From the NCBI GenBank assembly GCA_045576335.1, contig JAZNGH010000035.1, forward strand, positions 1 through 63,994: DNA of 63,994 nt, given 5' to 3'. The translations under genes and the position numbers were made by a program. The number at the start of each line of letters is the position of its first letter. Position 1 is the first letter of the stretch. Positions 24,991 to 32,448 of the stretch are shown here, in pieces. The notes below the pieces were generated by a model that saw only the letters and a list, made by a program, of their open reading frames with translations, searched no databases and was not told the DNA's origin. This DNA comes from Scatosoma sp045576335. GTDB lineage: Bacteria; Bacillota; Clostridia; Christensenellales; Borkfalkiaceae.

Positions 24991-25833
24991 TTACTCCAAA
25001 TACTCTCCAATCATACGAATCAAATTCGGCAAAGCCGTTTCGAATTTTACGCCGTACCAATGTGCAGAGTCGTCTTTCGTGTTCTCGATACAAAGTACGG
25101 TATAATCGGCGGCGATCTTTGCCGCATCAAAAAGCGTTTTCCCTTTTAATAACGCGCCCGTAAAAGCAGATGCGTACACGTCGCCCGTGCCGTGACAGCC
25201 TTTTTCAATACGTTTATGCTCGTAATAATCAAGTTTCCCGTTTTGATAAACGACTACGCCCGTTTTATCGGGGGCATACCCAACACCCGTCAAAACAATT
25301 GTAGAGCAACCTAATCTGCTTAAAGCCGCGAGTAGTTCCTTGATATAATTTTCGTCATAAACCTCTTTATATTGCACGCCCGCAAGAAAGCAAGCCTCGG
25401 TAATATTCGGAAGTAAAATATCCGCGGACGAACAAAGCGTTTTCATTGCTTGCACGTACGGCTCGTCGAAAATGGGATACAGCTTCCCGTTATCCGCAAA
25501 AGCGGGATCGACGATTTTTACGGCGTTTTCCTTGCCCATCGTATCCAAAATATTCTTAACGTAGGCAACCTGTTTCCTGCTACCCAGATATCCCGTATAA
25601 ATACCGTCGAATTTGATATTTTCTTTATTCCAATGCGCTTGGATAGAAGGAATATCGTCCGTAAGATCACGGAAAGTAAAACCGCTAAATCCCGCCGTAT
25701 GCGTAGATAAAACCGCCGACGGCAAAATACACGTTTCGTGACCGCATGCCGACAAAATCGGTAAAGCAACCGTCAGTGAGCATTGTCCCACACAGGAAAT
25801 ATCCTGTATTGTTAAAATTCTTTTATATTCCAT
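24991..25833 (-). CDS. pdxK: pyridoxal/pyridoxamine kinase (PdxK/PdxY family), copy 2
   Basis: 280 residues; same fold and reaction as the copy at 4895-5719, with which it shares most signature blocks (QDISC-GQCSL, STHTAGF). The catalytic motif is GCHGTGDVYAS near residue 220. AGGAGAAAGCT before the ATG at 25833 decides the start. It lies between cysK and nifS. All of its neighbours' enzymes (MetY, CysK, NifS) need PLP, so co-expression with sulfur metabolism is the likely reason for a second copy. A hairpin at 25856-25886 separates it from cysK and may lower its expression. Confidence 0.93.
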   Translation of the reverse strand: MEYKRILTIQDISCVGQCSLTVALPILSACGHETCILPSAVLSTHTAGFSGFTFRDLTDDIPSIQAHWNKENIKFDGIYTGYLGSRKQVAYVKNILDTMGKENAVKIVDPAFADNGKLYPIFDEPYVQAMKTLCSSADILLPNITEACFLAGVQYKEVYDENYIKELLAALSRLGCSTIVLTGVGYAPDKTGVVVYQNGKLDYYEHKRIEKGCHGTGDVYASAFTGALLKGKTLFDAAKIAADYTVLCIENTKDDSAHWYGVKFETALPNLIRMIGEYLE

Positions 25834-25855
25834 AGCTTTCTCCTGATTTCTCAAA

Positions 25856-25886
25856 CAAAGACACCTGCTGAAAACAGGTGCCTTTG
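25856..25886 (-). terminator. hairpin between cysK and pdxK
   Basis: CAAAGACACCTG pairs with CAGGTGCCTTTG (one mismatch) around a 7-base loop, followed on the minus strand by TTTGTTTGAG. It probably terminates part of the metY-cysK transcript and lets the rest read into pdxK-nifS-nifU. Confidence 0.6.
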
Positions 25887-25896
25887 TTCATCTGTT

Positions 25897-26829
25897 TTAA
25901 TCCGCAAAAAGCGGTGTAGACAAATACCTGTCCCCTGTATCGGGGAATAAAACGACGATATTTTTTCCTTCGTTTTCAGGGCGTTTCGCCAGCTCGATTG
26001 CCGCGTGAAGTGCCGCACCCGAGGAAATACCGACAAGTATTCCTTCATTCTTACCAATAAGCTTTCCCGTCGCAAAAGCATCCTCGTTCGTAACGGTTAT
26101 AATCTCGTCGTAAATTGCGGTATTGAGAATTTCGGGAACGAAACCCGCGCCGATACCTTGAATCTTATGTGCACCCGCAACGCCCGTCGAAAGTACAGCC
26201 GAAGTTGCAGGCTCGACGGCAACCACTTTGACGTTCGGTTTTTTGGATTTCAAATATTCCCCGACACCCGTTACCGTGCCGCCCGTGCCGACGCCCGCGA
26301 CGAAAATATCCACGTTTCCGTCCGTGTCCCCGTAAATTTCGGAACCCGTCGTATTGAAATGTATTTTGGGATTGGCAGAGTTGGTAAACTGGCTCGGTAT
26401 AAAGCTGTACGGGATTTCCGCCGCAAGCTCCTTCGCTTTTGCGATTGCGCCTTTCATCCCTTTACTTCCTTCCGTCAAGACGAGTTCCGCGCCGTAGGCT
26501 TTCATAAACTGTCGACGTTCCACCGACATCGTTTCGGGCATAACGAGAATAACGCGATATCCTCTTGCGCTTGCAACGGAAGCAAGACCGATACCCGTAT
26601 TCCCCGAAGTCGGCTCAATAATAACCGAAGCAGGGCAAAGCTTTCCGCTTTCTTCCGCGTCGTCGAGCATCGCTTTTGCAATCCTGTCTTTAACCGAACC
26701 TGCCGGGTTAAAATATTCCAGCTTGGCAATAATTTTCGCTTTCAAAGCGTATTTCTTTTCTATATTTGTAAGTTCTAATAAAGGTGTTTTCCCAATGAGT
26801 TCACTTGCCGATTGATAAATTTTAGCCAT
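25897..26829 (-). CDS. cysK: cysteine synthase A (O-acetylserine sulfhydrylase)
   Basis: 310-residue PLP enzyme making cysteine from O-acetylserine and sulfide. Lys47 in NPAGSVKDR binds PLP, TSGNTGIGLA near residue 73 binds the substrate carboxylate, and GTGGTVTGVG near 180 holds the phosphate. Length and motifs match CysK rather than cystathionine beta-synthase, since there is no CBS domain. It starts 4 bases after metY and should share its promoter. Regulation by the divergent Rrf2 protein is likely (see 28277-28310). Confidence 0.96.
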   Translation of the reverse strand: MAKIYQSASELIGKTPLLELTNIEKKYALKAKIIAKLEYFNPAGSVKDRIAKAMLDDAEESGKLCPASVIIEPTSGNTGIGLASVASARGYRVILVMPETMSVERRQFMKAYGAELVLTEGSKGMKGAIAKAKELAAEIPYSFIPSQFTNSANPKIHFNTTGSEIYGDTDGNVDIFVAGVGTGGTVTGVGEYLKSKKPNVKVVAVEPATSAVLSTGVAGAHKIQGIGAGFVPEILNTAIYDEIITVTNEDAFATGKLIGKNEGILVGISSGAALHAAIELAKRPENEGKNIVVLFPDTGDRYLSTPLFAD

Positions 26830-26833
26830 TTTT

Positions 26834-28123
26834 TTAATTCTCCTCTACGGCTTTGAAACCGTTTTCTAAATCTTGAATAATATCGTCGATATGCTCCGTT
26901 CCAATAGAAAGACGGATTGTATTCGGCTTGATATCTTGTTCTTTAAACTCACTTTCCGACAGTTGACTATGCGTAGTGGTTGCAGGGTGTATTACGAGGC
27001 TCTTTACGTCCGCAACGTTAGCAAGAAGCGAGAAAATTTTTAAGCTGTCGATAAATTTATGCGCCTCTTTTTGCCCGCCCTTGATTTCAAAGGTAAAAAT
27101 GGACGCGCCGCCGCTTTGAAAATACTTTTCGTACAGGGCATGGTTGGGATGAGTAGACAAAGACGGGTGATTGACCTTTTCCACCTGCGGGTGATTTGCC
27201 AAAAATTCTACGACTTTTTTCGTATTTTCAGCGTGTCTTTCAAGACGCAAGGAAAGCGTTTCCGTCCCCTGCAACAAAAGGAAAGCCGCAAACGGGGAAA
27301 TCGTTGCGCCCGTATCACGGAGCAAAATCGCACGAACGTAAGTAACAAACGCCGCCTTGCCTACCGCTTTCGTAAACGATACGCCGTGATAGCTGGGATT
27401 TGGCGCGGAGATCTGCGGATATGCCCCCGATTTTTCCCAATCAAAATTGCCCGAATCGACAATCACACCGCCGAGCGTAGTGCCGTGTCCGCCGATAAAT
27501 TTCGTTGCGGAATGTACCACGATATCCGCGCCGTGTTCAATCGGACGAAGAAGATAGGGCGTAGCAAAGGTGTTATCTACCACAAGCGGCAAACCGTGCT
27601 TATGCGCGAGCGTTGCCAAAGCGTCGATATCGGGGATATCGCTGTTAGGGTTGCCGAGCGTTTCAATATAAATAGCCCGCGTATTCGGTTGTATCGCTTT
27701 TTCCACTTCCGTCAAATCGTGGATATTGACGAAGCTTGCGGTAATGCCGAAGTTCGGCAACGTATGTGCAAGCAGATTATAGCTACCGCCGTAAATAGTC
27801 TTTTGTGCGACGATATGCCCACCGTTTTGTGCAAGTGCTTGAATGGTATAAGTAATAGCCGCCGCTCCGGAAGCAAGTGCCAAAGCCGCCACGCCGCCTT
27901 CCAACGCCGCTATACGTTTCTCAAAAACGTCCTGCGTAGTGTTGGTAAGTCTGCCGTAAATATTCCCTGCGTCGGCAAGCCCAAAGCGGGCAGCCGCGTG
28001 TTCGCTGTTATGAAATACGTAAGAGGTGGTTGCATAGATAGATACTGCGCGAGAATCCGTCGCAGGATCGGGCGTTTCCTGCCCTACGTGAAGTTGCAAA
28101 GTTTCAAATTTATATTCAGACAT
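26834..28123 (-). CDS. metY: O-acetylhomoserine aminocarboxypropyltransferase (sulfhydrylase)
   Basis: 429-residue Cys/Met-metabolism PLP enzyme. It makes homocysteine from O-acetylhomoserine and sulfide, feeding methionine synthesis. The PLP lysine is in HSATKFIGGHGTTLGG near residue 208, and the substrate-side block IYIETLGNPNSDIPDI near 155 is typical of MetY. The ATG at 28123 is set by AGGAGA. The frame stays open upstream for 40 more codons, but these contain the mRNA leader and are not counted. It is first gene of the sulfur block behind a consensus promoter. Confidence 0.94.
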   Translation of the reverse strand: MSEYKFETLQLHVGQETPDPATDSRAVSIYATTSYVFHNSEHAAARFGLADAGNIYGRLTNTTQDVFEKRIAALEGGVAALALASGAAAITYTIQALAQNGGHIVAQKTIYGGSYNLLAHTLPNFGITASFVNIHDLTEVEKAIQPNTRAIYIETLGNPNSDIPDIDALATLAHKHGLPLVVDNTFATPYLLRPIEHGADIVVHSATKFIGGHGTTLGGVIVDSGNFDWEKSGAYPQISAPNPSYHGVSFTKAVGKAAFVTYVRAILLRDTGATISPFAAFLLLQGTETLSLRLERHAENTKKVVEFLANHPQVEKVNHPSLSTHPNHALYEKYFQSGGASIFTFEIKGGQKEAHKFIDSLKIFSLLANVADVKSLVIHPATTTHSQLSESEFKEQDIKPNTIRLSIGTEHIDDIIQDLENGFKAVEEN

Positions 28124-28250
28124 AATTGTATTCTCCTTATTTTTATTTTTTCGTCTTACTTTTATATATGATCTTTTGCAACATCGACGCATTCGACCGA
28201 ATCTGAAATTGTGGCGCACGAGAATTTCAAAGAAATTGACCATATATTCA

Positions 28251-28271
28251 ACCTACCTTTTTGATATGTTG
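28251..28271. promoter_or_regulatory. possible second Rrf2 box
   Basis: ACCTACCTTTTTGATATG resembles the perfect box at 28292-28310 on its left half (ACCTAC-TTTTT) but its right half is degenerate. It overlaps the expected metY transcription start. Confidence 0.4.
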
Positions 28272-28276
28272 AACGT

Positions 28277-28310
28277 ATTATACCACTTTTAACCTACTTT
28301 TTCAATAGGT
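28277..28310 (-). promoter_or_regulatory. metY promoter with inverted-repeat operator over the -35
   Basis: Minus strand TTGAAA (28300-28305), 17-base spacer, TATAAT (28277-28282). The -35 lies inside the inverted repeat ACCTACTTTTTCAATAGGT (28292-28310; arms ACCTA/TAGGT). A repressor bound here would block RNA polymerase. The divergent Rrf2 gene is the obvious candidate; this is inference. Confidence 0.7.
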
Positions 28311-28326
28311 TTTAGGGGTATTTTGC

Positions 28327-28355
28327 TTGATTTTTCCAAAAATTTTTGTTATAAT
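28327..28355 (+). promoter_or_regulatory. promoter of the Rrf2 gene
   Basis: TTGATT (28327-28332), 17-base spacer, TATAAT (28350-28355). It is divergent from the metY promoter, only 17 bases from the operator. Confidence 0.65.
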
Positions 28356-28383
28356 AGAAAAAACAAAGGTTTGGAGGATAAAA

Positions 28384-28803
28384 ATGATTTCAACAAGAGG
28401 AAGATACGCGCTCCGCGTGATGATTGATATTGCTGAAAACAGCAACGGTAATTATATCCGTTTAGACGAAATAGCCGCAAGGCAAAAAATTTCCGAAAAG
28501 TATTTAGAAAGTATTCTCGTAATCTTAACGCGAGGCAACCTTTTAATCGGACTTCGCGGCAAGGGAGGCGGCTATAAACTCACGAAATCCCCCGAAAATT
28601 ATACAATCGGGAGCATTTTACGCTTGACGGAAGGCTCGCTTGCACCCGTAGCGTGTTTGAAAGAAAACGCTGAAACCTGTCAAAAACAAGGGAAATGCAA
28701 AACCCTTCCCGTGTGGAAAGGGTTAAATCAAGCCATAACCGATTATTTAGAGGGTGTTACTCTTGCCGATATTATGGAAATGCCTGATAATTATTCCATT
28801 TAA
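28384..28803 (+). CDS. Rrf2-family regulator of sulfur/Fe-S genes
   Basis: 139 residues; winged helix over residues 1-80 with the dimer helix behind it. Cys91, Cys99 and Cys105 lie where IscR has its three [2Fe-2S] ligands (92, 98, 104), although the first gap is longer (7 instead of 5). The protein may therefore sense Fe-S status, whereas CymR of Bacillus works through CysK binding and lacks this triad. The ATG at 28384 has GGAGG upstream. Divergent from metY-cysK-pdxK-nifS-nifU, it most likely represses that block and perhaps itself. Confidence 0.9.
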   Translation: MISTRGRYALRVMIDIAENSNGNYIRLDEIAARQKISEKYLESILVILTRGNLLIGLRGKGGGYKLTKSPENYTIGSILRLTEGSLAPVACLKENAETCQKQGKCKTLPVWKGLNQAITDYLEGVTLADIMEMPDNYSI

Positions 28804-28810
28804 CGAAAAC

Positions 28811-28834
28811 AGCGATAGCCGCTATCGACTTTTT
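28811..28834 (+). terminator. terminator of the Rrf2 gene
   Basis: CGATAGC-C-GCTATCG hairpin followed by ACTTTTT, 8 bases after the stop. A stronger hairpin follows at 28858. Confidence 0.6.
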
Positions 28835-28857
28835 CTACATTTATACTGTAAAGAAGC

Positions 28858-28890
28858 AAAAACCCCACAGCGTAAAAGCTGTGGGGTTTT
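28858..28890. terminator. bidirectional terminator between Rrf2 and the BNR gene
   Basis: AAAACCCCACAGC pairs perfectly with GCTGTGGGGTTTT around GTAAAA, with A/T runs on both sides. Confidence 0.85.
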
Positions 28891-28913
28891 CATTCTACCG
28901 CTCTAATCAATCG

Positions 28914-30641
28914 TTATTCGTCCAAGCCCTCAAATTTCCAACCGGACAAGTAGCTACCTTCACTATCGTTTTCCGCAACCGCCGACTGCAAGTGCAAATA
29001 ATGCAAGCCGTGAGGAAGCTCGCCGTTAAGGGCAAAGGTCAAATGCAAGTATTCCCCCGCGCGCACGCACGCCTCCTTTTTATCGCAGTCAAAGGTAATT
29101 TCAAAAGTCGTAAACAGCTCTTCGTTTTGCATATCCCCACGCAACACGACAGAAAAGGGCGCGAAATACTGCACCGTATCGTCCGTGGGATTCATCCAGT
29201 AATCAAGCAAGGAAACCCTCAACCCCTTACCCGGCAAGTAGGCGCGTAAGGTAAGCCTTCCTTTCCTGCTGGCAGGAAAATTCCACACGGCACCGCTATA
29301 TCCGTTCAGCATCCGCTTATCTTCCAAAGGCGCGAGATGCAACGCCTCTTTCCCGTTGTTTTCGGGGCTGGGCATCAACAACGCGCTGGGCAATCGGTTA
29401 TAAGCGCAATGCCCAACCGTTCCCTTTCCTTTCCAACCGCCTACGATACTTTTCACGTAGCCTTGCGTGGACAACCCCGTCAAACCGTTCAAGAAATCCT
29501 CTTCTCGTTCGGTTTCATACAGCCAATCCAAATCCACAATCATAATATTACAGCAAACTTTGTGTTGACCGTTGGCAATCAGGGCTTTATTAAAGGGTAA
29601 TTCCAAAATTTCAAATTGATGAATACTCTTATCCAGCGTACTCCAACCGCCTATGGTACGGAAATCCGTGTTATGTCTTAACGGATTTAAGCGAAGCTCT
29701 CTAAACCCTTTCCAAGTCACGCCGTCGTCCTCGCTAATCGCCAAATGGGAAGCGTCGCGGTTGGTAAACACGTCCTCCCAAACGCCGTCTGCCCCTTTGA
29801 GTTCGGGCAACGGACGGGTGTTGCAAAACGCAAAGAGAATTCTTCCGTCGCTCAATTTTTTCATACACGGGAACGTGCCCGTACTTTGAAAAGCGGTGGG
29901 TGTAAATTCCGACCAAGTTTCCCCGCCGTCCTTGGACGTCGCCGTATAGTGAACGTCCATAGACGTACGCGAAATACATTGTAAAGTCCCGTCATCTTTT
30001 TCGATAATCGTCAATTCCCTGTTATTTTGTTGCCAACGGTAGCCCTTGTGCGGCCACTTTACCTCAAAATACGGTGCTTCGCCCAAATGTACGGTATGCC
30101 ACGTTTTCCCGTCGTCGGAATAATGCAGAACGGGGTAAAATGCAGGCAAAGAATAACGGTTCTCTCTACGTTCCCCGTGCCATAAAAGAATTCTGTTTCG
30201 GCTCTTCATTATCAAGGGCGCGGCAAACAAATCGGCAACCTCTTCCTCGACGAGCACCTGCTCGTATTCGGTAGAATCGGGATTATCCCCTATGCGTACC
30301 CAAAAACCTTTTCCAAGCTCCACTTTCGTCGAAAGATATTTATCCAAATAGGGCACGTAGACGGATTTCCCCAACGCGTTTTCGGGATAGATATGCCGTT
30401 TCCAAGACAGACCGCAATCCTTGGACTCTATATAGCACGGAGGAAAGGACGAAACGTTGTCGGGTTCGGCAAACGTTCTGTTATAATCCCCGTAAAAACG
30501 GATAGCCCCGTCACGCGTCACGCATAAACCGTAAAACGGATTGTCGTCGGGCACGGCGACTTGCGTCGGCTCGTAAATGTCTTTTAACTGACGTATATCG
30601 TCTTGTGTTAAATTGCTTTGCATTTGTTTTAAGACGTCCAT
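28914..30641 (-). CDS. intracellular BNR/Asp-box (sialidase-fold) glycosidase or lyase candidate
   Basis: 575 residues without a signal peptide. Four Asp-boxes (SKDCGLSW near 75, SDDGKTW near 185, SKDGGETW near 245, SEDDGVTW near 310) mark a six-bladed beta-propeller. A C-terminal beta-sandwich of ~150 residues follows. The propeller suggests a sialidase or another exo-acting hydrolase or lyase of the same fold; the classic FRIP/RIP arginine motif is not clear at the N-terminus, so sialidase activity is uncertain. GGAGG precedes the ATG. It starts 17 bases after the DUF4091 gene and probably shares its mRNA, so both likely act on imported oligosaccharides. Confidence 0.8.
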   Translation of the reverse strand: MDVLKQMQSNLTQDDIRQLKDIYEPTQVAVPDDNPFYGLCVTRDGAIRFYGDYNRTFAEPDNVSSFPPCYIESKDCGLSWKRHIYPENALGKSVYVPYLDKYLSTKVELGKGFWVRIGDNPDSTEYEQVLVEEEVADLFAAPLIMKSRNRILLWHGERRENRYSLPAFYPVLHYSDDGKTWHTVHLGEAPYFEVKWPHKGYRWQQNNRELTIIEKDDGTLQCISRTSMDVHYTATSKDGGETWSEFTPTAFQSTGTFPCMKKLSDGRILFAFCNTRPLPELKGADGVWEDVFTNRDASHLAISEDDGVTWKGFRELRLNPLRHNTDFRTIGGWSTLDKSIHQFEILELPFNKALIANGQHKVCCNIMIVDLDWLYETEREEDFLNGLTGLSTQGYVKSIVGGWKGKGTVGHCAYNRLPSALLMPSPENNGKEALHLAPLEDKRMLNGYSGAVWNFPASRKGRLTLRAYLPGKGLRVSLLDYWMNPTDDTVQYFAPFSVVLRGDMQNEELFTTFEITFDCDKKEACVRAGEYLHLTFALNGELPHGLHYLHLQSAVAENDSEGSYLSGWKFEGLDE

Positions 30642-30658
30642 AGTTTTATCCTCCGTTC

Positions 30659-32302
30659 TTATAAATACTTTTTAATTTCCCAATTGATTTTTTCCCGAAA
30701 CTGCAAAAGCGATAAAGCGTCTTTTTCATAGGTATTGTACCCTTTTAACCCCCATTGACGCAAAAATTCCACTGCTTTCTCTCTGCCTATAAAGCGCTCT
30801 AATAAAAGCATTGCCAAGTAATCTTGTACGCTTTCTTTGCTGACCATACAGCGAATAGACGGGCATGCGCCGTCCTTTATCGGATAAACCATAAATCCGT
30901 CGCCGCTTGGAAATAATCCAGCGGAATCGGTAGTTGCCCAAGGGTCAATCAAGGTAATAGACCGCCAAGAATTATAAAAATTATATCCCCAATGCAAATA
31001 CCCTTGCGCCCCCGTTTCATACAGTTGAAAGCCCAAAATCCTCATTCTTTGAGAAGGGGAATAAATAAAACGGTTGGAATAATATTCCGTGGCGGGAATA
31101 CAACAGTTATACACCATAATATCCTTTAAGCCGTGGGGCTGAAATTCCGCATAGGAGGGAGTATAGACCACGGGAATATCCAAAAGCCCCTGCTTATAAA
31201 AATCATAGTGGCTCAAAGCGTCCATAACGGGCATATCCCCTATATATTCCCTTACCACCTCACGGCATTTTTTATAGGTGGGCAAATGCTCCTCGTGCGG
31301 CTCGTCCGTCAAGTGAAAATAACAACGGCTACGCAAGCCCTCTTTATCGATAAAAGCCACTAATTCCTTCAAAAATGCGCGCAAAAATTGCACGTACCGT
31401 TCGTCGTCGGAAGGCGTTTCCCACCCGAAAATACGCTTCGTTCTTCCGTTTACCTTTGCCATGATTTTGGGGCAAGCCTTTCCTCCCCATTGCGTAAACA
31501 GATGTGAAAATTCAATATATTCAATTCCTCTTGCAAGCACAAAATCCAAAAAGTATTTTAGCTTGGAAAAATCAAAAGAATACCCGTTTTCTTCCACCGT
31601 GACCCCCACGAGCTGTGCCGTCGTGCGCTCGTGGTCGATTTCCGTGTCTAACGGGGGCGTAAACAAGGGCGTTAAAAGCATATTAAAGCCGCTTTCCGTA
31701 TACACCCTTAAATAGCTTTCAAAGACCTTGTAATATGCCTTTGAAAAGGCTTTTACGCGGTGCTCGTGCTCTATGCAATCATAGTGCATCCAGTTTGAAA
31801 GACGCAAAGGATTTTTGGGCAAATTTGCTTTTATTACCTCTAACATAAAGGGAAGCTTTACCACCACCTCTCCGTCGCTTTTGCAAAGGGAAAAAGACGT
31901 TTCGTATATCCCCGCTTGAAAAGTTTGAGGCAATTTTATACTTACCCAAACGGCGCGCCATTGTTTTGCTGGCAAGCAATAAGACATAGCGTCAAAATCC
32001 AAAAGCGCGTCGGGAATCAAGCAAGGCTCGCTTGACACGTAATAATCGTCACAAGGCCGCCACACCACCGTGGAAGGATTTAAGTGCTGCTTGTAGCAAT
32101 GTACGCAAGCGGAAAGCTCGCCGTCCACCTTTACGGAAAGAGGGAATAACCCCATATCCTCACTGTCACAATAATAGGCAAGCTGTAAATGATACTCTTC
32201 ATTCAAAAACATACTGCCGTTTTTTATTTCTAACGTGGGCTCTTTTTGAGGCAAGACCTTTTCCAAAGAGCTTATAATTTTACCGTATACTTTTTTTTCC
32301 AT
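30659..32302 (-). CDS. DUF4091 / GH123-like glycoside hydrolase
   Basis: 547 residues, cytoplasmic (no signal peptide). The N-terminal ~150 residues look like a beta-sandwich; the rest is a (beta/alpha)8-type DUF4091 domain with LSNWMHYDCIE and, near residue 330, FHLTDEPHEEHLP. Its adjacent Asp-Glu corresponds to the catalytic pair of GH123 beta-N-acetylgalactosaminidases, which use substrate-assisted catalysis. Substrate specificity here is not known. It leads into the BNR gene. Upstream 32303-32448 has no gene and only a weak promoter-like TATAAT. Confidence 0.82.
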   Translation of the reverse strand: MEKKVYGKIISSLEKVLPQKEPTLEIKNGSMFLNEEYHLQLAYYCDSEDMGLFPLSVKVDGELSACVHCYKQHLNPSTVVWRPCDDYYVSSEPCLIPDALLDFDAMSYCLPAKQWRAVWVSIKLPQTFQAGIYETSFSLCKSDGEVVVKLPFMLEVIKANLPKNPLRLSNWMHYDCIEHEHRVKAFSKAYYKVFESYLRVYTESGFNMLLTPLFTPPLDTEIDHERTTAQLVGVTVEENGYSFDFSKLKYFLDFVLARGIEYIEFSHLFTQWGGKACPKIMAKVNGRTKRIFGWETPSDDERYVQFLRAFLKELVAFIDKEGLRSRCYFHLTDEPHEEHLPTYKKCREVVREYIGDMPVMDALSHYDFYKQGLLDIPVVYTPSYAEFQPHGLKDIMVYNCCIPATEYYSNRFIYSPSQRMRILGFQLYETGAQGYLHWGYNFYNSWRSITLIDPWATTDSAGLFPSGDGFMVYPIKDGACPSIRCMVSKESVQDYLAMLLLERFIGREKAVEFLRQWGLKGYNTYEKDALSLLQFREKINWEIKKYL

Positions 32303-32448
32303 TTCTACTCTCGCGTAAAAGCAAGGAAGCGGAACAAAGAAACTGTATAATTGAAATCATCGATATAGCACTTGTTTATCTCTTTTTTCTATACCCAGTT
32401 TAATCGTTCCACTCCCAAGCCTTTCATATTTAGTTCTTTTTTCTTACG

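Noticed and set aside
28124..28243. In-frame leader of metY containing adjacent Cys codons, as a cysteine attenuator peptide
   Set aside because: There is no stop before metY and no terminator/antiterminator pair, and the start lacks a ribosome binding site. The Cys-Cys pair is probably chance.
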